Source: Saposhnikovia divaricata (taxonomy: Eukaryota; Streptophyta; Magnoliopsida; Apiales; Apiaceae). Taken from it: a DNA stretch of 64,000 nt. The translations under genes and the position numbers were made by a program. Below the pieces are notes generated by a model. The model saw only the letters and a program-made list of their open reading frames with translations. It ran no database searches and had not been told where the DNA came from. Shown here one piece after another: positions 53,801-63,300 of this stretch. The stretch is taken from positions 177,578,148 to 177,642,147 of the forward strand of contig CM071598.1 of assembly GCA_036435485.1 (NCBI GenBank). Direction: 5' to 3'. Position 1 is the first letter of the stretch; every line of letters starts with the position of its first letter.

Positions 53801-54535
53801 TTTGGAAAAACTCAGAGAATGATTCTTATATCGTTGTATCCGTACTCTTGTTGTTGATTTTTATTTTGGCATCTATATTGTTACTTGCTGAGCATTTGGC
53901 TCACTTATTGTTGTTTATAACCCTTTTTCAGTTAAGGAAGAAAAAGATACGACGTAGGAGCTGTATCAGGAGAAGAACTTGTTGTGGGCTGTAGACAGAC
54001 TAGTTTGGCTCTAAAACAAGGTTGGACTTTTGGGTATCAGTAGAAAATTGTGTAATAGTTATAGTTGGTTGTATTTATATTTGTGGAGTGTATGTATCTT
54101 TTAATTAAGGATTTAGTATTGTAATGTAATAACTTAGTAGTAGTTGCTTGTTTCATACCACTACCTGTTAGAGATCCGGGTTAGTAGTGGGGTGTTGTAT
54201 TATGATTTAATGTCTGGTTATCAGCTTGTATGTATTTAATTTTGGTTGTGTGCCCCGATCTTGTTTTATGATCGGGAGGGCATAGTGGTATGGTTCACCT
54301 GATCGGTTAGGACAGGTTGAACAGGTGTTATGTTTCTTAAGTACTTGGTATTGCAGTTATTTTTCTTTCATGAATTTGGTTGGTTCAAAATACAGGTGGA
54401 TAGTCCATATTTCGAATACTTCATGCCGAAATTTTTAAAAATTCCCCTGTATCAAATTCTTTTTTTTTTATTCAATTAAATCCAATAATTTATTATAAAA
54501 GTATATTTTTAGTATTGGGAAGTCGGGGCGTTACA
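50864..54535 (+). repeat. 3' LTR of the Tekay-like element (3672 bp)
   Basis: Equal in length to the 5' LTR and apparently identical except for position 51610 (G) versus 42830 (A). Ends GGGGCGTTACA followed by the duplication AATAG. Confidence 0.96.
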
Positions 54536-55192
54536 AATAGGATTCATAAGCAGTATCTGACCACGAATAGCAGTAAACATATCACTTAATCCCATTAGAA
54601 ACTGCATTAGTTGAATATTCAGATCATAGAGATTAAGTTTTGAGTTAATATCACAGGTACATTTGTGACAATCACACTTAGGCCGTGCTGTAAGACTCTC
54701 TAATTCATCAATCAATGTTTTATAATTCGTGTAGTAGGCATTAATACTCATTGATCCTTGAGAAAGCTGTGAGATCTCTTTTCTCAGATTAAACAGTTTA
54801 TGAAGATTACTCTGAGCATAACGAATAGCTAACTCTGTCCAGATGGAATGTGCAGAATCCATATAAACAATACTGTTACGAATATCAGATGATACAGAGT
54901 TAAGAAGCCAGGATATTACCATATGATTGCAACGATTCCAATGGCTTAACAAAGGAGATCCAGGAGCTGGTTTTACCACTGATCCATCAACAAAACCTAG
55001 TTTCATCTTAGACGAGAGTGCGATCTCCATCGATCGACTCCATTGTGAGTAATTATGTTCATTCAGAACAACCGTAGTCAAACTCATACCTGGACTATCA
55101 GAGGTTGAAAGAAAGTAAGGATGATTAACATCGATCGCAGTCGAAGATGTAGATCCAGCAACTGTTGATGAGTACGAAGCTTGCGTCGCCAT
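54536..55192 (-). pseudogene. Nested Copia gag, N-terminal part
   Basis: True ATG at 55192. The frame includes NHPYFLSTSDSPGMSLTTVV, LNEHNYSQWSRSMEIALSSK and KLGFVDGSV (retrotransposon gag N-terminal block), HMVISWLLNSVSSDIRNSI, SIWTELAIRYAQSNLHKLF and CDCHKCTCD, ending at the Gypsy LTR. Gag sequence resumes at 42083 in the same reading frame once one copy of the AATAG duplication is counted. No stop in this part. Confidence 0.92.
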
Positions 55193-55320
55193 TGTTGTAC
55201 GGAACAGACATCAAGAAACAAGAACTTAAAGAAGCAAATACGCACAAATCAACTAATTAACAGAGAAAGAAACACCAATTGATAGTGAGATTGTTAATCT
55301 ACGGAAAGAATCGAGCACAC

Positions 55321-55333
55321 GGCCCTGATACCA
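55321..55333 (-). promoter_or_regulatory. Primer binding site of the nested Copia element
   Basis: The reverse complement TGGTATCAGGGCC directly abuts the 5' LTR. It matches the initiator Met-tRNA type site for nine bases (TGGTATCAG), then diverges. Confidence 0.85.
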
Positions 55334-55667
55334 TATCAAATCTGCAGCTATGAAGATGAAATTTATATTGATGAAGAATAGTAATAGAGATGAAGAAGAA
55401 AGAGTTTTCTACATTATGAATAAAACTTCAGAATACAACTTGTTGTTTAGAGCGTAACAGATTCACTCTTATATACACATTTGTATCTCTGAATTCTAAC
55501 TAACTAATGTAACTAACTTGCCAGCTGTGATCTACACATTGCCACACTTGCTGACTAGATTGTACACACAGTTGGCCACATTACTTTTATTTCTATGAAC
55601 AACTTGGTGCATAATAGTGAAAGGTAGCTTGCTCTGTTGAACACAATTAGCACTTAGTTGTGTAACA
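55334..55667 (-). repeat. 5' LTR of the nested Copia element
   Basis: 334 bp, matching 37910-38255 except for two substitutions and the 12-bp duplication. Followed by the right target duplication CACCT (55668-55672). Confidence 0.92.
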
Positions 55668-55672
55668 CACCT

Positions 55673-56105
55673 CTACTACTTTGAATGCATCTTCAGCTGA
55701 TCTTGCGAGAAAGAAGTCTCGGCTCTGGTTGCGTTCACGAAAGCCAAAAATAAGATCAACCACATGTCCTTTAAATGTCTCAAAGTAGCGATAAGCATAC
55801 TGCACCACTTGCTAGTCTGTCAATTTACCTTCCCTAAATCGATTGGCAGCCTTAATAACTCTATCAGGCTCCGGAAGCATTTCAATCCGTGTTGGAAGCC
55901 TGGCAATTTTTTTCGAGTAGTACTCATCCATGAGTTTGGCGTAGTTTGGCCCTGGATCTGGTTCTGTAAGCATAGAATCACGGAAGCTACTCGCACTTGC
56001 AAGATATATAGAGGATGTGTGCGCTCAGCATACTTAATAAGATTACTTAATGTCTGACGCAGGTGTACAATAGCAAAAACTGAACAGAGAGTTAACTAAG
56101 ATCGT
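55673..56105 (-). pseudogene. DUF4220-DUF594 protein gene, 5' part (interrupted)
   Basis: Minus-strand sequence upstream of the insertion. From about 56105 it reads a hydrophobic NITIVVTILVNSLCSVFAIV segment, then HLRQTLSNLIKYAERT. A one-base frame change occurs near 56010, then ASASSFRDSMLTEPDPGPNY, AKLMDEYYSKKIARLP, an in-frame TAG near 55815, and VQYAYRYFETFKGHVVDLIF, GFRERNQSRDFFLARSAEDA, FKVVEVE at the CACCT junction. Order and motifs (DPGPNYAKFM, RSAEDAFKVIE) are diagnostic of plant DUF4220. The 3' part at 37909 continues in frame if one CACCT copy is removed. The N-terminal exon was not located. Several independent breaks make it a pseudogene. Confidence 0.85.
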
Positions 56106-57172
56106 CACTACAATTGTGATGTTGCTGCTAGTCAGATTAACAAAAAAAACTTCTTGTGGAAGATAAAATCAATATATGTAGTCAATCCTCTTTGTAAACA
56201 ATTGTGATTAGTTGTGCATGAAGTAACATCTTCTTAGAAAGCAGTTATGCAAAACTTAGAATCCATATTAGGAAAAAGCTAGGCGTAAATCTAACAAGTA
56301 AGCCAGCAGTACATTCTTCGCAAGATCTGAAGAAGCTCATCTCCGATACGGGAATTAAAACATATATCAGAAGGAATGAATCATTGCCCGAAAACTGAAA
56401 AACCACCATCATTCTACAGAATGCTAAAACAAAAACATCAAGAAAATAAAGGAATCACTTTACACTTAAAGTTGAAGATCTCAGTTTGTTTGAATTATAT
56501 GCAAATTGTCATCCGTGGAAACTATGCTTGCTGGGACTGTATATATGTAGTTGATAGTTGGAGAAAACATCACAACTTACGCAAATTGAAGGCACATTTA
56601 GGCGATGCAGGGGAGATATTAAACATAGTAAATGAAGACTAAACCCAACGCCTCCTAAACAATGTTGACTTCTCCAAGTCTTCTATAGATTGTCAACCCT
56701 CACAAAGATGAACAAGGATCTCAGAAAACGTGGGTGTACAATAATTATAACTTACCATATAATTATACAGAAACATATCTAGCAGGGCTGGACAGCCTTA
56801 CAGCATGTGGGACAAAATGTCGAATCCAAATTACAAAATATTTTCGATCTCTTGTACTAAATTCTGATCTATTAATCCTCCAAAATTTTGAAATATACAT
56901 GACTTATTATATCCAGTACTAATATTTAGACGGTCTTAATTGTTTTTCTAATTAAGTTCATTCTTTTAATCCTGCATTTTGTACACAAAACTGAAAGTGT
57001 TTCTCTTGCACTACATATTTTCATTTTTGTTCAAGGCCCAAATTAATCCTTTTGTTACAATTTTTTGTGACATGCTAGCTGATGAATTGAAAGAACCATT
57101 TAAATTCTGCAGATCCAACCTCCTGAACATACGCATGTGTAGTGACGTTTTCGATTGACATTAATTTCAATG
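56106..57172. other. Unassigned; upstream part of the DUF4220 pseudogene
   Basis: About 1.07 kb, AT-rich. The missing N-terminal coding part of the DUF4220 gene should lie here on the minus strand, but I could not identify it. The plus frames 56376-56642 and 56734-56922 look random. Confidence 0.35.
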
Positions 57173-57181
57173 CTATTTATA
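57173..57181 (-). promoter_or_regulatory. Candidate TATA box, minus strand
   Basis: The reverse complement GCGCTATAAATAGCATTG contains a good TATA box. Its position about 1.1 kb upstream of recognisable DUF4220 coding sequence would suit that gene's promoter, but the link is inferred. Confidence 0.35.
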
Positions 57182-57636
57182 GCGCCAAGGTCATTGCCTC
57201 GAGACTATGAATTATTCGGACTTTGATTCATTCACTGGCACTGGTGTAACCTGAATTAGCGGCATCAAAAAAATTTCTAACTCAATGACAGAGTGCAAAT
57301 TTTTTATAAAAATAAATACATTAATTTAAAATTTGAATTATGAAGAACAAAATTAACTACCTATACAATTTGATAGGATCAAATTTATGTTTGTTACTAT
57401 AAAAGTATTTTTTAGTGGGATGAAATTTGAATTTTTCCACTATAAATATTTTTATTAAAATTTATACATAAAAAATATTCATTTCTGAAAATTTCAGCGA
57501 GATTGGTTGAACCCGCTAGGATACATCGGCTTCACTGGTTGATTTCCACACTCGCATACTTGAAGCTTTGAACGGATCAATTTTTTTGTTCAAAAATTAT
57601 GTGTACAAAGTGACATTAAAGTATTATCAAATCTTC
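57182..57636. other. AT-rich intergenic DNA
   Basis: No gene seen. Low GC, with runs of A and T around 57300-57480. Confidence 0.4.
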
Positions 57637-57659
57637 TTAAAAATCATTTATCTGAAAGT

Positions 57660-57904
57660 TTAATTTTTTTTCTACAGTCTGAGATCTCAAAGTTATAAAG
57701 TTATTTTGAATGTAACTCAAGATTTTTTGGCGGAGCTGGTCATCTAACAATTGATTCTTTTTGAAGACTTTTGGTTCATGTTCATTGAACATTATTTGAA
57801 ACAGTTCAATTAGGGAAACCAAACCAAGATTTCGATGAAACACTTGCGGATGGGACCACTCGCAATGATTTAAGTGAACGAGGTACAAATCGCATAGGTA
57901 GAGA
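57660..57904 (-). pseudogene. Unidentified coding fragment, downstream part, split by a hAT element
   Basis: The minus-strand frame right after the hAT insertion reads CDLYLVHLNHCEWSHPQVFH, RNLGLVSLIELFQIMFNEHE and LRQKILSYIQNNFITL before losing coherence near 57660. The matching upstream part (GLLQDFDEAEHKLLYL) is at 58647-58700, and the two join in frame through one copy of the 8-bp duplication. It looks like real protein sequence (alpha-helical, no low complexity), but I do not recognise the family. Confidence 0.5.
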
Positions 57905-58646
57905 TATACATGGCCACGGTTCGTGAACCGCCGGTTCCGGTTCGTGAACCGCCGGTTCCGGTTTGTAAAAATCTTGAACCGAAACCTAAACCTTAACAGG
58001 ATATAAACCGTCGATTCCGGTTCAGACGGTTCAGGTTCAGGGTTTGACCCGGTTTTGACCCGGTTCAAGACCCGGTTCCGATTCCGGTTTGAACCTTATA
58101 TATACATTATACTTGATACGTTTTTTTTTCGAAATACGATAAGTTTTTCTGAATTTGGATGGAATGAATTATAACTTAGAAGTATTGTAATGCTAAGTAA
58201 TTTTTTTAAATTTGTAAGATGTAAACCGTTTTAAAAGTTAAAGGATATAATAGTTTCACTTTTATTAAGTGGTACTTTCACGTAAATTAATTTAATATTA
58301 AATTCATTGGTACTTTTTTTTTTATTAAAACATTAGTAAATATATTACAATAAATTTTAAATGTTTTACAAGAATACAACAAACAATAAAATTTATTACA
58401 ATAATTTTTATAATCTATACTACATTAATACATAACCAGTCATTACTAACGGTTAACCACCGGTTTGAACCGCCGGTTTGAACCGCCGGTTCACCGGTTT
58501 CAATACACACAAACCTGAACCTGAACCTTTAAAATAAATAAACCGGCGGTTTAGGGCCGGTTCCGGTTCGGGTCGGTTTTGACCGGTTTTGACCCGGTCC
58601 GGTCCGGTCCGGTTTGCCGGTTCCGGTTCCGGTTTGGCCATGTATA
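57905..58646. mobile_element. Non-autonomous hAT transposon, 742 bp
   Basis: A 12-bp perfect terminal inverted repeat, TATACATGGCCA, and an 8-bp target duplication, GGTAGAGA, at 57897-57904 and 58647-58654, the hAT signature length. Both subterminal zones (about 57912-58085 and 58445-58635) are packed with CCGGTTC/GAACCGG repeats in both orientations, as hAT transposases bind short subterminal repeats. The AT-rich centre has no transposase, so mobility would need one in trans. The low-complexity frames here (57637-58068, 58453-58695) are by-products of the repeats. Confidence 0.92.
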
Positions 58647-58700
58647 GGTAGAGAAGCTTATGCTCAGCCTCATCAAAATCTTGTAGGAGACCCAAAAAGG
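58647..58700 (-). pseudogene. Unidentified coding fragment, upstream part
   Basis: The minus strand reads GLLQDFDEAEHKLLYL into the hAT insertion. Upstream of about 58700 comes a pyrimidine tract (TTTTTTTTTCCCCCTTTTTTGG) that could be the end of an intron. The Tat-like LTR begins only 22 bases further at 58722, so the fragment is cut off on that side. Confidence 0.45.
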
Positions 58701-58721
58701 GGGAAAAAAAAAGAATGGGTG

Positions 58722-59485
58722 TGTTATGCCCAAATCTGCCATAATGGCTGAATTGATTTGATTAGCTAAATTGATGCTTCATGATCTATGATGGGCCTAG
58801 AAGATGAGCATTGGGTCACTAAAGCCCATTATTGGAATCAGCCCAGCATACCTTGGACATAATATCACCATTATAGGAGCACCTCGCTCGCTACATGATT
58901 CCACCTCGCATTGTAGTGCCTCGCCATAAGGCCACCTCGCTACAGGGGCACCTTGTCTATCCTCTCACGCTAGGCCTATGCGCCTCTCATGCTGCTCAGC
59001 CTCGGGGTCGCATCTACCGGGGTCGCTACCCGGGGATCGCTTCGTTTGGCTCCCGTCAAGGGATCGCTTCGCGTGGCCAGGCCTCTCTAGGTCGCATGCA
59101 AGGGCCCTGGTGGATCTTTCATTCCAAACCTATCCGTTCGAGGTCATGGGCTTCTACAGCTGGATCAAGGATAGGATTGATGACTCATTGCCACGTCAGT
59201 CCTAGCTACATGGGCTTGGACTTTGGCTTATCTCTTAAAACCCTAGCCCGCCTAGGTAACTTGTGGCCCAAGAACTACGTCAGGCTTGATCCCTATAAAT
59301 AGGGTACGTAGGCACCTTGATACGGATGAGAAACAGTTTACCTGAAAACACCTATCAAGCTCAGCCACATTCATACACACAAACCCTCACCCTTTGTTCT
59401 TCTTTTGTTAGCAAAACATCCGTATTTTGCTCCGATAATCCAGCAAACCTCCAAAATATTGTTATACAATATTCTCCCTATAACA
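58722..59485 (+). repeat. 5' LTR of the Tat-like element (764 bp)
   Basis: Begins TGTTATGCCC and ends CTCCCTATAACA (TGTTAT/ATAACA terminal inverted repeat). The end is fixed by the primer site that follows directly; the start is inferred from the terminal repeat, since the second LTR is not in the window. Confidence 0.82.
59291..59304 (+). promoter_or_regulatory. TATA box of the Tat-like LTR
   Basis: CCCTATAAATAGGG, a symmetric TATA box about 190 bases before the LTR end. Transcription would start near 59325, defining the R region. Confidence 0.75.
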
Positions 59486-59508
59486 TTTGGCGCTAGAAGG
59501 AGGGGCAG
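59486..59508 (+). promoter_or_regulatory. Primer binding site of the Tat-like element
   Basis: TTTGGCGCTAGAAGGAGGGG starts right after the LTR. The TGGCGC start fits a tRNA 3' end ending GCGCCA. The same 20 bases occur (minus strand) in the 3.1-kb element at 840-3939. Confidence 0.85.
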
Positions 59509-59527
59509 TCATTGATTTGGGAGAACG

Positions 59528-60310
59528 ATGACTAAATCACACAAAAAGAGGAACGATGGTGAGACCCCGGGGTCGCATAAGGTGAACAAGGACGATCCGC
59601 TGACAAGAGGCCCCCCAGAGGACGAAGCGTCCAAGGACAACTCTCAGACTGGGAACAAGGAGGAACACACTCCCCCAGCACAGAGGGTGACATTGAACAG
59701 CGAGGTCATGTCTTTCCTAAAAGGCCTCGGCGAGCAGGTGACCGCTGTGCATGAAAGGGTCGCAAAGGTAAAGAGGCGCTATAGTTCTAGAGGATCGAAG
59801 AGGAATGCAAGGACAGGCGGTAGAGCACCGGGGGAAGGAAGCAAACTCCCCCCTAAGAAACTTGTTGATGACTTCGATGATGTCCTAACAGATCAAACCA
59901 ACCCTGACTGGAATGAGGGGGAGGACTCGCTCGGACAGAAAGGGGGATCGCATGACAAGGTCGCCTCATCTGAAGGGAGATCGGTCAGTGTTTTTGATCG
60001 TCTCGGGAAGAAGTTGACTGAGCACGACCTTCGTCTAAAGTTGGAAAAGGCTAATGCGCCTCGTCATGAAGGATCTAAGAACAGAAGTCAGGGCACGCAT
60101 CGACAATTGTCTCCTCGAGATCGCGAGCGGTCATATCGTCGCGATGACAGACCCCCCTCTCTCCGTAGAGAGCGTGAGCGGTCCCATCGTCGCGATGACA
60201 GACCCCCATCTCATCGAGACCTGGAACGATCTCAATATCTTGAAGAAGATCGTAAAAAGAAGGATCGCGGGAATGACCAGGAGGAGTCCAGTGTCCTGAA
60301 AAAGACCTAG
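59528..60310 (+). pseudogene. Tat-like Gag, N-terminal part before a nonsense codon
   Basis: 260 codons from ATG at 59528, 20 bases after the primer site. Highly charged and low-complexity: Lys/Glu/Asp-rich start, a short helical segment LNSEVMSFLKGLGEQVTAVH, then Arg-rich repeats (ERSYRRDDRPPSLRRERERS, HRRDDRPPSHRDLERS; two tandem copies of about 51 bases, 60121-60218) resembling RS/RD-type tracts. Ends TAG at 60308-60310. The same frame continues open beyond, so the stop is most simply a mutation inside gag. Confidence 0.82.
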
Positions 60311-63300
60311 TCTCATCATGGAAGTACTGTAGGTAAAAAGGAGGCCGAAAAGGAGGTTAAGGTAGGAGACTATAAGCTGGAGGAGTTGAAGAAGGCCCTG
60401 GACGCGATGAACAGTGAGAAAGGGATCTTTAGCACTATGGGCTCGTCATCACCCTTTACTCACGAAATTCGAACCGCTCCGCTTCCTGCAGTGTTTCGAG
60501 GCCATCAACATGATATGACCTATAATGGCGACACTGATCCAGCGGAGTTCGTGATTCGATTCAACAATGAGATGGATGTTTATCAGGTTTCGTTACTAGC
60601 GAGGTGTGGACTATTTGCGGCCTCGCTGAGGGGAAGTGCTCTGCAGTGGTTTTCGAAGCTAGGGGCATTGATTGTCATCGATTCTTGGGAGCAACTCGTG
60701 GACATCTTTATCAAACAGTTCCAGTCCTTGATGCTCTATGCACCCCCTGTGTCCACCTTAGCAAACATAAAACAGAAGGAAGGCGAAACCCTTCATGATT
60801 ACTTCAAAAGGTTCAATGCTGAGGTGCCTCGCGTGCGAGGTGCAAATGACGAAGCTGTGAAAAATTTTCTCATCGCTGGAGTAAGGGAAGGTACAGAATT
60901 TTGGAAGAAGTTACAAGAGCAGACCCCTAGCACTCTCTCTGAATTGCACAAGATCGCTGAGCCTTTCAAGCGTGTTGAGAAGTCACTCGCAGATTTGAAG
61001 AAGAACAATGAAAGGAGTGGCAGTTGGAATAGGAATCGGGGGGTAAAAAGAAAGGATTCCAGGAGTCCGAGGCGAGGACAGGATCGAAGTCGTAGCCCCA
61101 GCCCAAAAAGGAGAGATCGCGATCCTTTGAGGCGATCCCCACCGAGATCTCGCCCCGCGAGGGATGGAGACAAGTATATCCCTCTGGTCGCCCCAATTGA
61201 TCACATTTATGCAGTCAATGAAAGCAAGGGGATATTCAGGAAACCTACACCGATGGGTCTGAAAGGGACTGCAAACACGAGCAGGTATTGTGCCTTTCAT
61301 GAACAAACAGGGCATGATACATCAACCTGCCGAGAGCTGAAGCAGCAAGTGGATCAGTTAATTCGTGAAGGAAAGTTAACTGAGTGGGCCGTTCGCGAGG
61401 TGAAGAAACATAATCCCAAGTCTGGCCTTGGGTATAATCAAGCCCCCCCACCTGAACAGAACCCAGTCATTAAAGAAAGGGAAGCACGAGGTGGAAGTAT
61501 TCATGTGATAATTGGGGGACCCCACATCGGGGGAGACAGCAACAAAGCCAGAGAGAGGTATGCTCGCGAGGCCAGGGAGCGACCTCTCACCAATGTACAT
61601 CACTTGCAAGAACGACCCCCAAAGCTCTTCAAGGGGGAAGATACAAACATCATGTTCACTGAGGAGGATGCGAAGTTGGTTCATCACCCTCATTCTGATG
61701 CCCTCGTTGTTCGAATTCGCATTGGATCGCAGAATGTCTACAGAGTTCTGGTTGATAATGGGAGTGCTGTGAATCTCCTGACATACGAAGTCTATCAAAA
61801 GATGGGCTACGTGGATAAAGATCTCATCCCAACTGTGGGACACTTGTATGGTTTTACTGGAGCCTCAGTGAGTGTCAAAGGTCTCATACGACTTCCTGTG
61901 ACTTTAGGAGACGAGCCCTGCATCACTACCCAGATCGCAGACTTCATGGTGGTGGACCAACCTTCAGCATACAATTCTATTGTAGGGAGGCCTATACTTA
62001 AGGAAATGAGGGTAGTCACTTCTATCTATCATCTTTCCATGAAGTTTCCTACCCCAAATGGAGTGGGATGTGTCAAGGGGGCGCAGCATGAATCACGAGA
62101 ATGTTACAACAAGGCCCTTAAGTCCGCTGAAAAGGGTAGCATATCTATGGTAGACAGGATGGAGAGCGAGGAGGAAGATAGGGCTCGCAAATCGGCCTCG
62201 CGACCCTCAAATGAATGCAACATCATATCAATCGAGGAACTCCCAGCTGGTTATTTTGATAATTTGGGAATTCAGGTAGAACCAGTACCAGGTGCTTTAA
62301 TGATGGAAACCTCGCAGCCAGTAATGGTTCTCCAGGAAGGGATTGTTGAAGAGGCTACAGATAGTGATAGCGAGGAGAGCCCAGAGCAGGCCGCTGTGCG
62401 AGCCCGAAAGGGGAAATGGGTTCGCAAAGAAACATCTACACTGACAGAACTACCAAATGGTATCACTCAGACAACAACTGTTGTTAAGGAGTTTGGGCAC
62501 GCAGGGGTCAACCCCTGCGAGGCGGAATCTAGTCAGGCTCGTGAATATGATCTAGACCTGGATCCTCGCATCCCAGAGCATGTGGAGCGTGCTGGGGCAG
62601 CTGAAGACACGATCCCTATTCTTGTTGATGTGCAGGACCCTTCAAAGGTGTTGAAAATAGGGTCGCAACTCAACCCTGATCTGAGAGAGAGATTGGTCAC
62701 TTTTCTGAAGGCCAACCTTGATGTGTGCGCCTGGTCGCATGAAGACATGATTGGGATCGATCCTAATGTGATGTGCCATAGGCTCAACTTGGACCCAAGC
62801 AAAAAAGGTGTTAGACAGAAAAGGCGACCAATAAGTGGAGAGCGAGCCGAGGCTCTCAAAGAAGAAGTGGATAGACTACTCAAGGTTGGGCTCGTTAGGG
62901 AATCATTCTACCCTGATTGGCTCGCGAATCCTGTCCTCGTGAAGAAACCAAACGGAAAATGGAGAACCTGTGTGGATTTCACTGATCTCAACAAGCATTG
63001 CCCAAAGGATAGTTTCCCATTGCCAAGGATTGATCAGTTAGTGGATGCAACAGCAGGGCATGCACTCCTCTCTTTTATGGATGCTTATTCTGGGTACAAT
63101 CAGATACCCATGTACGGTCCCGATCAAGAGCACACCTCGTTTATCACGGATAGAGGTCTCTACTGCTACATAGGGATGCCATTTGGTCTCCTTAATGCTG
63201 GGGCCACCTATCAACGGCTCGTTAATATGATGTTTGAGAAGCAGATTGGGAAGACAATGGAAGTTTATGTAGATGACATGCTGGTGAAATCCAAAGAGGC

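Larger units (their letters stand above)
42084..54535 (+). mobile_element. Tekay-like Gypsy retrotransposon, 12.45 kb, nearly intact, very young
   Basis: LTRs of 3672 bp each at 42084-45755 and 50864-54535, target duplication AATAG at 42079-42083 and 54536-54540. Primer site TGGTATCAGAGC at 45759-45770; polypurine tract AAGGGGGGAAGGA at 50851-50863. One gag-pol frame (46255-50823) in plant chromovirus order (gag, protease, RT, RNase H, integrase, chromodomain-like end) with one nonsense codon at 50224. LTRs start TATAACGCC and end GGGCGTTACA. I noticed only one LTR mismatch (A at 42830, G at 51610). It lies in gag of the Copia element in the opposite orientation, so it is the youngest layer of the nest. 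Confidence 0.96.
37910..55667 (-). mobile_element. Copia retrotransposon inserted in the DUF4220 gene, itself split by a Gypsy element
   Basis: Minus strand. LTRs 37910-38255 (3', 346 bp) and 55334-55667 (5', 334 bp), target duplication CACCT at 37905-37909 and 55668-55672. The primer site TGGTATCAGGGCC (55333-55321) directly abuts the 5' LTR; the polypurine tract is at 38267-38256. Gag begins at 55192, is interrupted by the Gypsy element (42084-54535), resumes at 42083 and continues to protease, integrase, RT and RNase H (to about 38256). Without the Gypsy insertion it would be about 5.3 kb. LTRs differ by two substitutions and a 12-bp duplication by eye, roughly 0.6 percent. Coding defects: a TAG in gag, a 2-base AT expansion before RT, and stops in RNase H. 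Confidence 0.93.

Noticed and set aside
57637..58068. 143-codon frame with NRNRRFTNRNRRF repeats as a gene (also 58453-58695)
   Set aside because: The repeats are translations of the hAT subterminal CCGGTTC arrays; only the part right of the element boundary (57660-57904) looks coding.
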